This document shows positions 8,273 through 15,500 of a DNA stretch of 19,622 nucleotides, in pieces. Source of the stretch: CAZADH01 sp964483805 (GTDB taxonomy: Bacteria > Muiribacteriota > Ozemobacteria > Ozemobacterales > Ozemobacteraceae); contig CAZADH010000095.1 of the NCBI GenBank assembly GCA_964483805.1, forward strand, positions 1-19,622, given 5' to 3'. The first letter of the stretch is position 1, and each line of letters opens with the position of its first letter. The notes beneath the pieces are model-generated. The model was not told the origin of the DNA and ran no database searches. It saw only the letters and a program-made list of their open reading frames with translations. The position numbers were made by a program, and so were the translations under genes.

Positions 8273-8355
8273 GATGTATGGGGTGGCGGTTCACGATGGG
8301 GTCGAGGGGCTCGCCCACCGCGTCTGCCGATCCTGTCGACGCTGGAGGCCGCAGC

Positions 8356-9252
8356 ATGACCGACGAACTGCAGTTCTCGTTTCTCGATGATTTCGTCTTC
8401 AAATACATCTTTGGCCAGGAGCGCAACAAGCGGCTCCTGATCAGTCTTCTCAACGCCCTGCTGCACCGCGAGGGCAAGGCAAGAATCGTCGACATCGACA
8501 TTTTGAATCCGTTCAACCTGAAAGACATCGACGAGGCCAAGGTCTCGATCGTCGATGTGAAGGCGCGTGATTCCGCGGGCCACAGGTATCTGATCGAGGT
8601 TCAGGTCAAGCGCGACGAGGGCATCGTTCCGCGCACGCTGTATTACCTCGCCCGTTTATTCACCGAGCAACTCGGCGAAGGGGGTGACTATATGAGCCTG
8701 GCTCCGGCGACCAGCATTGCCCTGTGTGATTTCACCGTTTTTTCGGGCAATTCGCGCGTTCAGACGGTGTTTCGGATGTGCGACATCGAAAGCGGGTCCG
8801 AACTGCGGCACGGGGATCCCGAGGTTACGCCACTCGAACTGCACTTCATCCAACTGAAGAAGATCGGCGATCTGGCCACCACGAAGTTGCGCACCCGCTT
8901 CGAAAAGTGGTTACATATACTGAGGTTCGGCCGTCGTTACCCCGATCCGGCGCAGTTGCCGGCCCCGTTATCGGCCGACGAGGAGATTTGCATGGCCGTC
9001 AAAGAACTTCAACGCATGAACGCCGACGCAGAACTGCGCCAGGTGCTCGAGCAACGCGCCAAAGAGGCGCACGCGGTTGCCTCGCTGCGTGGGGAGGGCT
9101 TCCGTGCAGGCAAGGCCGAGGGACTCGCCGAGGGCAAGGCCGAAGAACGCAACGCCTTGGCAGCCAAGATGAGGCAGAAGGGTTACACACGCGAGCAGAT
9201 TCTTGATCTCACGGGCGTCGATATCGACCGATTGCCGGGGTTGACTCGATGA
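8356..9252 (+). CDS. Rpn/PD-(D/E)XK nuclease family protein (transposase-like)
   Basis: A 298-residue member of the PD-(D/E)XK nuclease family transposase group (Rpn/YhgA-like). E. coli Rpn proteins are DNA endonucleases that promote RecA-independent recombination. The N-terminus FLDDFVFKYIFGQERNKRLLISLLNALL is the family signature. The catalytic core is SIVDVKA (Asp67) followed by YLIEVQVKRD (Glu81, Gln83, Lys85), the expected D...ExQ pattern. YYLARLFTEQL and the IELHF-like strand (LELHFIQL) also fit. From about residue 222 comes the usual charged tail with glycine-rich steps (GEGFRAGKAEGLAEGKAEER) and a final helix-turn-like segment (KGYTREQILDLTGVDIDRL). The ATG at 8356 has GGAGG seven bases upstream. 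It is divergent from the membrane-synthase gene. The key residues are intact, so it is probably active. Confidence 0.9.
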   Translation: MTDELQFSFLDDFVFKYIFGQERNKRLLISLLNALLHREGKARIVDIDILNPFNLKDIDEAKVSIVDVKARDSAGHRYLIEVQVKRDEGIVPRTLYYLARLFTEQLGEGGDYMSLAPATSIALCDFTVFSGNSRVQTVFRMCDIESGSELRHGDPEVTPLELHFIQLKKIGDLATTKLRTRFEKWLHILRFGRRYPDPAQLPAPLSADEEICMAVKELQRMNADAELRQVLEQRAKEAHAVASLRGEGFRAGKAEGLAEGKAEERNALAAKMRQKGYTREQILDLTGVDIDRLPGLTR

Positions 9253-9509
9253 CGGGTTCGCGACAGCGCCGTGCAGTTCCGTATACCGAGATGGAGCAGA
9301 TCCTCGAGCAACGCGCCAAGGAAGCGCACGCCCGCGCATCACTGTTTGGAGAAGGCTACCGCGAGGGATACGCAATCGGTTTCGCAGAGGGTCTTGCCGA
9401 GGTTCGAGCCGAACGAGCACGAGAGTATCTGCTCGGCGTGGCTCGGAGTCTGCTCGAAGCGGGGTGGACCCCCGAGAAAATCGCGTCGGTCGTAAACGAG
9501 GCACCATAG
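9249..9509 (+). CDS. Stand-alone copy of the Rpn-family C-terminal tail
   Basis: An 86-residue protein whose start (ATGA) overlaps the stop of the preceding nuclease gene by four bases. Residues 17-50 (ILEQRAKEAHARASLFGEGY...) closely match residues 230-262 of the nuclease (VLEQRAKEAHAVASLRGEGF...), and the end (LLEAGWTPEKIASVV) is the same kind of C-terminal segment. The nuclease domain is absent. It is either the remnant of a second rpn gene that lost its front half by recombination, or a separately expressed tail that might pair with the full protein. The four-base overlap and open frame allow translation by coupling, but no ribosome site is evident. Confidence 0.55.
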   Translation: MTGSRQRRAVPYTEMEQILEQRAKEAHARASLFGEGYREGYAIGFAEGLAEVRAERAREYLLGVARSLLEAGWTPEKIASVVNEAP

Positions 9510-9792
9510 TGGTCACGGTTGCTCCCCTCGCGACGAGATACTGCAAGGCTACGGCGACTCGACATCCCGACGCCACCACATGGGGGCCGCACTGCAGGCC
9601 GTCATAGATAGTGCTCGGGGTTTCCGGAAAACAACAGCACGCCCGCCCTTTGCCCGCGACCGCAGCATACCCGGGGCGCAGCCAACCGGGGGCCTCAGCT
9701 GGGGAACCGAACGAAGGGGATCAAGCGACCGGGGCACCGTAGCGCCCAGGCCTGAGCCTGGGATGACAACGGGGAGTTCTCGCATCTTAAAC
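9510..9792. other. Intergenic region without a recognisable gene; contains one hairpin
   Basis: No open frame here looks like a protein. A perfect 7-bp inverted repeat, CCCAGGC CTGA GCCTGGG, occupies 9745-9762. The surrounding GC-rich sequence has the look of a dispersed non-coding repeat, but only one copy is present in this window. It leads directly into palindromic element C. Confidence 0.5.
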
Positions 9793-9848
9793 CCGGTGAC
9801 ATGATCCGAATTTCTCACGAGCAATGGGAATGCGTATCATGTCACCGG
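9793..9848. repeat. Palindromic repeat element, copy C (REPIN-like, degenerate)
   Basis: The arms CCGGTGACATGATCCGAATT (9793-9812) and the complement of CCGGTGACATGATACGCATT (9829-9848) differ at two positions and enclose a 16-nt spacer. The core GGTGACATGAT is the same as in copies A and B. It abuts the broken end of the duplicated membrane-synthase fragment. Confidence 0.72.
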
Positions 9849-9851
9849 TTT

Positions 9852-10022
9852 TCAACCACCGAGGCCCAGTCCGCCCATGAAGATGGCCACCACCGCAGCG
9901 TTGGCCGCCGTCGAGGCGCCAAAGACCAGGCGGAACTCGCGCATCCAGAGGGTTTGATAGATGAGCGCGCAGGCGCCGCCGGCGAAGACCAGTGCACTGA
10001 TGGCGAGGCGATGGGCCGTCAT
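9852..10022 (-). pseudogene. 5' fragment of a second membrane-synthase gene
   Basis: This 56-codon frame encodes exactly the first 56 residues of the intact membrane-synthase protein (from MTAHRLAISALVF to FMGGLGLGG) and then stops at TGA next to palindromic element C. The DNA match extends about 18 bp upstream of the ATG (9856-10040 against roughly 8015-8199). By direct codon comparison the two differ at 15 positions in the 168 coding bases, and every difference is synonymous. The rest of the gene is absent. It lies 21 bp downstream of the dioxygenase stop codon, so the two may once have formed an operon. Confidence 0.85.
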
Positions 10023-10043
10023 GGTGTGAGAATACGGCGTTGG

Positions 10044-10640
10044 TCAGCCGATGCGCACGCCGCGCATCGACATCGAACCGAGGGTGACCTTTTCGCAGAA
10101 GAACGTGGCGGGTTCGCCCTCGCCTTGCTGGGCCAGCGCGTAGAGCAGCGGCAGGAAATGCTCGGGGGTGGGGATCGCCAACTCGGCGTCTTTTCCGAGT
10201 TGCGCGAAGTCGATCAGGTCGGCATGGCGACGCTGCTCGATCATTTGTTTGACGCGGGCATCGAACGCAAGCGCCCAGGCGAACGCGCGATCGGTCCACT
10301 CGACCAGGCCCAGGTTGTGGACGACGTTGCCGCTGCCGAGGATCAGCACACCCTCGTCGCGCAGTGGGGCAAGCTTGCAGGCAAGATCGTAATGCTGTCG
10401 CGGAGACCGGGCGCGGTCGAGGCTCAATTGCACGACGGGAATGTCGACTTGTGGGTACATCCGGCACAGCACCGCCCACGCACCGTGGTCGAGTCCCCGA
10501 TCGGGGTCGGGGGCGACCTGCTCAGCGGCAAGCAGGCTCTGCACGCGGTTGGCCAGTGTGGGGGAACCGGGCGCCGGATACTGGAAGTTGCCGAGCGCCG
10601 GCGGAAACCCGCGGAAATCGTGGAGGTTGTGTCCAGTCAA
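10044..10640 (-). pseudogene. DODA-type extradiol dioxygenase, 3' portion separated by the IS256-family insertion
   Basis: This is the C-terminal two thirds of a class III (LigB family) extradiol ring-cleavage dioxygenase of the 4,5-DOPA dioxygenase/YgiD type. These are metal enzymes that open catechol-like rings. From HDFRGFPPALGNFQYPAPGSP onward it follows the family, with LDHGAWAVLCRMYPQVDIPVVQLSL and GSGNVVHNL supplying conserved histidines, and EHFLPLLYALA near the end. The true gene sequence resumes at 10624-10617 (TSD) and 10616; the frame upstream to a TTG at 10640 lies in the insertion sequence terminus. The metal-binding HGSP and HWE motifs are on the other side of the insertion, so this part alone cannot be active. 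Joined to the 5' part it gives a protein of about 290 residues. Confidence 0.85.
10617..10624. repeat. Target site duplication, left copy (ATCGTGGA)
   Basis: The octamer ATCGTGGA directly adjoins the left IS end and is repeated exactly at the right end (12021-12028). Eight or nine bp is the usual IS256-family duplication. Removing one copy plus the element rejoins the dioxygenase frame as ...PTIHD-FRGFP. Confidence 0.9.
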
Positions 10641-12020
10641 GTGGTGTATGAGCCACCGCGATCATGAAGGCGATCAAGCTGCCTTCCGGTTACGAGATTT
10701 CGTTGCGGTCGAAGTGGCCGCGACGGGCACTTGGGAAACGACTTTCAGCAATGAATCAAGGCTCATGTAACGGCGGCTCACGACCCATTCGTCGTGAAGC
10801 TCGGACAAGACAGAACCGACGAGGCGGATGACGGCGTTGCGATTTGGGAAGATGCCGACGACGTCGGTGCGACGGCGAATCTCTTTGTTCAAGCGTTCGA
10901 GGGGGTTGTTGGACCAGATCTGACGCCAGTGCTCTTTGGGGAAACCCGTGAATGCGAGAACGTCGTCACGTGCCTCCTCGAGCAATTCTGCAGCAGCAGG
11001 GAAGCGAGGCTGCAACTGAGCGATGACGCGATCGGCTTGTGCTGTGGTGGAGTCGGCATCCGGTTGAGCAAAGACGGACCTGACCACCGTGGCGACGAAA
11101 TCCTGCATGGCCTTTGGAACACGAGTGAGGAGGTTGCGCATGAAGTGTGTGCGGCAGCGTTGCCAGGAGGCGCCTGGGAGCGTGGCGGCAATGGCGTCGC
11201 GCAAACCCACGTGGGCGTCAGAGATGACCAGCGCAATACCGTGGAGCCCACGAGCGACCAGGCTCCTGAGAAACGCCAACCAACCGGAACCGTCCTCTGT
11301 AGTGACAACGTCAATACCGAGAATCGATCGATATCCTTGCGCGGTGACGCCCGTGGCCACCAAGACGGCAACGTTGGCGATGCGCCCGCCCTCCCGGCAC
11401 TTTACCACCACGGCATCAAGCCAGACGTAGGGATGAGCACTCTCACTCAGCGGTCGATTCCGGAACTCCTCAACTCTGTCGTCGAGATCCTCGGCCATCT
11501 TCGACACCTGAGACTTCGAGATCGTTGCCATCCCCAAGGCCTGGACCAGCCCCTCAACACGGCGGGTCGACACGCCCTTCACGTAGGCCTCGGCAATGAC
11601 GTTCGCCATTGCTTGCTCTGCCCGTCGCCGAGGTTCAAGCAGCCAGTCCGGAAAGTAACTGCCAGAGCGCAACTTCGGCACAGGAAGATCGATGGTGCCC
11701 ACTCGAGTATCCCACGGTCGGTGCCGATAACCGTTGCGCTGGTTCACACGATCCGGGGGACGTTCTCGATAACCGGCACCACACCGGGCATCCGCCTCAG
11801 CCCCCATCAGCATCGAAGCCATAGTCCGCAACATCTCACGCATCAGGTCCGAATCTTCCTCCAGCATCTTGCGAAGCCAATCCAGTGGGTCTATCTTGGA
11901 ATCAGTCACCGTGGTCTCCTTTCGAATCTGGCTCGACACCGATTCTTTCGGAGATCGCGGTGGCTCTCTTTAGGGCTCCGCCGACGAAACCCTTCCTACA
12001 CCACGTACATGGACTCTACT
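10625..12020 (-). mobile_element. IS256-family insertion sequence, complete
   Basis: A 1396-bp element with one transposase gene on the minus strand. The ends are imperfect inverted repeats: the first 27 bases from 10625 (GGTTGTGTCC...GTGGTGTATGA) and the complement of the last 27 before 12020 (AGTAGAGTCC...GTGGTGTAGGA) agree at 19 positions. Perfect 8-bp direct repeats, ATCGTGGA, flank it. Size, repeats and duplication length all fit IS256. It inserted into a dioxygenase gene in the same orientation. Identical duplications and an intact transposase suggest a fairly recent insertion. Confidence 0.93.
10674..11909 (-). CDS. IS256-family (mutator-type) transposase
   Basis: A 411-residue DDE transposase that cuts and joins the ends of its element. 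The catalytic triad is visible: Asp in YVWLDAVVVKCREGGR, Asp in LVISDAHVGLRDAI, and Glu in WSNNPLERLNKEIRRR. The C...H signature WQRCRTHFMRNLL precedes the insertion domain. The N-terminal half (ANVIAEAYVKGVSTRRVEGL) carries the usual DNA-binding helices. The length is full for the family and there is no frameshift. I chose the GTG at 11909-11907 (protein MTDSKIDPLDWL) because AAGGAG lies six bases upstream; the frame is open to another GTG at 11939. It lies 49 bp from the left IS end and is the only gene in the element. Confidence 0.95.
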   Translation of the reverse strand: MTDSKIDPLDWLRKMLEEDSDLMREMLRTMASMLMGAEADARCGAGYRERPPDRVNQRNGYRHRPWDTRVGTIDLPVPKLRSGSYFPDWLLEPRRRAEQAMANVIAEAYVKGVSTRRVEGLVQALGMATISKSQVSKMAEDLDDRVEEFRNRPLSESAHPYVWLDAVVVKCREGGRIANVAVLVATGVTAQGYRSILGIDVVTTEDGSGWLAFLRSLVARGLHGIALVISDAHVGLRDAIAATLPGASWQRCRTHFMRNLLTRVPKAMQDFVATVVRSVFAQPDADSTTAQADRVIAQLQPRFPAAAELLEEARDDVLAFTGFPKEHWRQIWSNNPLERLNKEIRRRTDVVGIFPNRNAVIRLVGSVLSELHDEWVVSRRYMSLDSLLKVVSQVPVAATSTATKSRNRKAA

Positions 12021-12028
12021 ATCGTGGA
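12021..12028. repeat. Target site duplication, right copy (ATCGTGGA)
   Basis: Exact copy of the octamer at 10617-10624, directly beside the right end of the IS256-family element and inside the 5' part of the dioxygenase gene. Confidence 0.9.
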
Positions 12029-12319
12029 TGGTCGGGGGCATCGCCGCAGCGGTGACCCGGGCGCCCGTCGTTTCCCAGTGGGCAGAAATACACAGTATTG
12101 CCTTGGGTCTCGGCAGCGTGCCAGCCACGACGGCCCACTCCCGGCTGAACGCGGTCGACTCGATCGCATTCGTCGGGCTGCCGTGACCAACGAACAGGGC
12201 TGGCAGGCGCGATCCCGCTGCCGGCGGCGTGCCGATGCCGCCGACCTTCGCTTCGATGCGACGTGTGACCATGGCCAGCGCCCCCGTCCCAGGATCTTCA
12301 GGAAATCGCGACGTTGCAT
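12021..12319 (-). pseudogene. DODA-type extradiol dioxygenase, 5' portion (frameshifted, cut by the IS)
   Basis: This is the N-terminal part of the dioxygenase disrupted by the insertion sequence. The frame with LPALFVGHGSPTNAIE, LPRPKAILCISAHWET and MPPTIHD holds the metal-binding HGSP and HWE motifs of the LigB family. An ATG at 12272 starts this frame (MVTRRIEAK). A better start may be the ATG at 12319, which begins MQRRDFLKILGRG, a twin-arginine motif (RRDFLK). That frame joins the dioxygenase frame only if the G5 run at 12281-12285 (minus strand) had six Gs, giving ILGRGALAMVTRR, a good Tat hydrophobic run. So either the gene carries a one-base deletion or the assembly does. At 12021-12028 the reading enters the target duplication and then the IS. 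Confidence 0.82.
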
Positions 12320-12402
12320 GCGTTCACTCTACCACAGGATGCGCCACCACCGCTGCAAGCGCGGGGCCTCGCTTCGCGGCGGGCGCGCCACCGTGAACGT
12401 CG

Positions 12403-12450
12403 CGTGACTCGGGACCTCGGCGCGAAGATGCGTATCGTGTCACGGGTTTC
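12403..12450. repeat. Degenerate palindromic repeat, copy D (mainly one arm)
   Basis: GATGCGTATCGTGTCACGGG matches the right arm of element C (AATGCGTATCATGTCACCGG) at most positions. Opposite it only CGTGACTCGG remains of the left arm. It lies in the 182-bp space between the dioxygenase 5' end and the giant pseudopilin stop codon, where no gene is visible. Confidence 0.5.
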
Positions 12451-12501
12451 AGAATCGCGGACTGACCCAGGGCCCGGAGGCAACAATACAATAAACTACA
12501 C

Positions 12502-15500
12502 TTATGGATAATACGCGAGAATGTTGGTGCCACCACCGGAACCGGTCGTCGCGCAACCGCCGATGAGATAGATCACCGGGCCGCACGGTACGGCACAGGG
12601 TGCATAGGTCCGCTGAGCCTGCGCGCATCCGTTGACATTCGAGATGCTGGTATTGGGTATCGGGGGCAGGTTACGCACCGCGCCCGTGGTGGGGTTCCAG
12701 GCCGCCGCCGTGTTGGTATAGGCCGGACCAGCACCGGTCGCACCGCCGAAGATAAAGATCTCGTCGCCAAACGAGCAGGCCGCGGCCTTGGTCCGCTGGA
12801 ACTGGGACGGCGCCGCCATGGCCTGCCATGTGTTGGTCGAGAAATTGAAGCGGATGACATTCGTACATACATTGTATGCGCCATCGACTGCTCCGCCGAT
12901 GCGGTAGAGGTAGCCGTCGGTATGATAGACCAACGAGTGTCCCGAACAGTCGCCGGTCGGCCCCGGCTGGTTTCCGGTCATCGACGGCAACTCGCGGCAA
13001 ATGCCCCATTGGACGAGAGGTTTGTAGGCGTTTCCCCACAGGCGCATTTCGCTGATGCGACTCTGACTGCCATGCCCCCAGTTTGTCGAGAAGATCAATC
13101 GGTAGTACTTGAATGCCATCAGATTACCGAAAGTGTACATGTGCCAGTTCGAGTCCTGGGCCTGATTGGTCGTGACCACCAGCGCATAACAGGGCGGGTC
13201 TGCCGAGGCCGAGGACACTGCGGTCGTATCCCAGGTGACCCCATCGTTCGACGCCCAGACATTGAAATCACGAAGGCTCTGATTGCTGCCGTCGCACCTG
13301 ACCTCAAACTTGGTGACAACCTCCGGTTGGGCCAGATCGACTTGAATCCAACCGTTGGCATTGGTGTTGATATGCCCGTAATCGTTGGTTTTGCCATTCA
13401 TCGCGAGATATGCGCGATGGTTGTTACAGGGGTGACTGACTTTGATCCGATTCGGCGCCGGTTGAACATCGGAAGTCATCGTGGCATTGACCTGTTTGAA
13501 GAGCGGAGGCGGGGCGGCACCGTAGAGATAGAGCTCGTTGATGCGGGTCTTGCCCGCATCACCCCAGTTTTCGGTCACCTCGATCTGGTAGTATCGATAC
13601 GGTGTCGTACCCGCCAAACCGCGCGTGAAGAGGGTGGTTCCCTGTGGCATGTTGCCGACCGAGGCAATCCCCCACTTGTCGGTGCCCGATGCGGTCCAGG
13701 CGTCCGTGTTTGAACCCCACAAACGCCAGTGCTTCGGACACTCAGCCGAACCACGGCCGATCATGCCGATGCTGGTCAGAGTAATCGGCGCACCGAGATC
13801 GATCTGGATCCAGCACACCGCAGAGTCCGATTTCCAGCCATCCCCCGTGTTGCCGTTGAATGCCTTCCACGGGTTCTCCGACCCACCCACACCACTCGCC
13901 GTGGTCCGTTGGGGCGTGGGGGTCGTATCGTTGGTCATCGGCACCGTCACCGGCCCGATGACGTCTGGCGGATAGACCAACGACGCCACGCCATGCGGCC
14001 AGTAGACAAACGACTCGTCACGCGGATTCGAACCATCGTGCCCCCCCGCGATGACGATGCCATACGGTGTAAGGCAGGCGGCAACGTCGTGCCGGGCCTG
14101 GGACGCGACCGCATCGTTCTCGACACCGGACATCGTGTCGCATTCGAGCGCCACCGGTGGTGGGGTGCCAGGGTCGGTGTTGTGCAACTCCATTTCGGTG
14201 ATGCCTGTCCAACTGTTGTGTCCACTTGTGATTTTGAGTTGATAATGGGTGTAGGCAGTTGTGTTCACGAAGTCATGATCTTGCCAACTCTCATTGTCAG
14301 CGTGATTGCCAGACCACAGTTGCCAGTATGTCGTGTTTAGTGTGCCGCTGTTCTGGTAGAACTGCCCATTGTTGCTCCCATAGATGACACACGCATTGGG
14401 TCCGCAACCTGCCCACTGGTTGTTGTTCATCCAGCGAAACCGATTGATGACGGTCGGACTCGGAAAAGTGTAGACTAACCAGATCGGCTTGGCGTTGTCC
14501 GTGTCCCAGAGAGTGTAGGCCGAATTTGATGTGCTTCCATCGAATGCCCGCCAGCCCTCGAGATCGTAGCCATCCACATTATCAACGTCGCTTACTTCAA
14601 CGTAGTGACCGGTGCTTTCCCATCTGTTCGCCCCATTCATTACTCCAGAGGATTGCGTGTCAGCAAAGTTGCTCAACGACATCTTGCCGGTCGGCACCGG
14701 CGCCGGAGGAGCCGGCGCCGCGCCCAAGACCAGTTGGCTTTGCGGATTCCAGCGCTGCACATTATTGAGGGTGCTGCCCCCCGCCCGGCCCAGGAACGAG
14801 TAAAACTCGCCGTCGTAGGTTACGACCGCATGGCGAGCGGCCGGCGAGGCCAGCCCCGGACTGACATTCTCGATCGTGCTTCTGAGCGGATTCAGACGAT
14901 AAGCGTCGGTCGTCGCGACGCCGGTCTCGAACGGCGCGCCGCCGACGATGTTGACCCCGCCGTACGACACGGCGGCAATGTGTTGTCCGGCCACCGGCAG
15001 AGTGAGCGTGGCCACACACTCCCATCGGTTCTTCATCGAACCGTAGCGGATGAACGGGCGCGTCGCCACTCCGCGTGGAGCCTTGGTCAACGTGATCACC
15101 TTGGTCACCTTGCCGAACGTACTCGCGGGGGGTTGCGCGACATCAACGATGCAAAGGCGCGACGGCGAGGTCGCCGTGATCAACAGTCGCTGACCATCCG
15201 GAGACAACGTGATATCGCCGGCAAGCCCAGCCGCGATGGTCGCCAACAGCGAGTAGGACACTTCGGTTTTGCCCCATTGCACCAGAGACAGTTTACTGTC
15301 CTCGGGATTCAAGAAATACAACGTAGGCGATGCGGTGTCGCGCGAGAACACGATACGTCCACTGTTGGTATACATCGGATCGGGAGTATCGAACTCATCG
15401 ATGAATTGTGGAGTCAAGCGCAGCGGCATCAGAGACGCGGACGCGAGACGCTGCCAGGAACCGCCCGGGGCATTGTAAAGCGAGCCAACGTTGCCCGGAA

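Noticed and set aside
7495..8355. Upstream extension of the Rpn frame on the plus strand
   Set aside because: It runs opposite the membrane-synthase gene; the family signature begins right after the ATG at 8356, which has a good ribosome site.
10794..12407. A 537-codon plus-strand open frame
   Set aside because: It is antisense to the IS256 transposase and the dioxygenase 5' part; the minus-strand proteins have recognisable catalytic motifs and this one has none.
12502..12530. C-terminal truncation of the giant pseudopilin, because its last Kelch motif is incomplete
   Set aside because: The missing closing strand appears to be supplied by NRWECV at about residue 1075, as in circularly closed Kelch propellers, and a second in-frame stop (TAG) follows the TAA.
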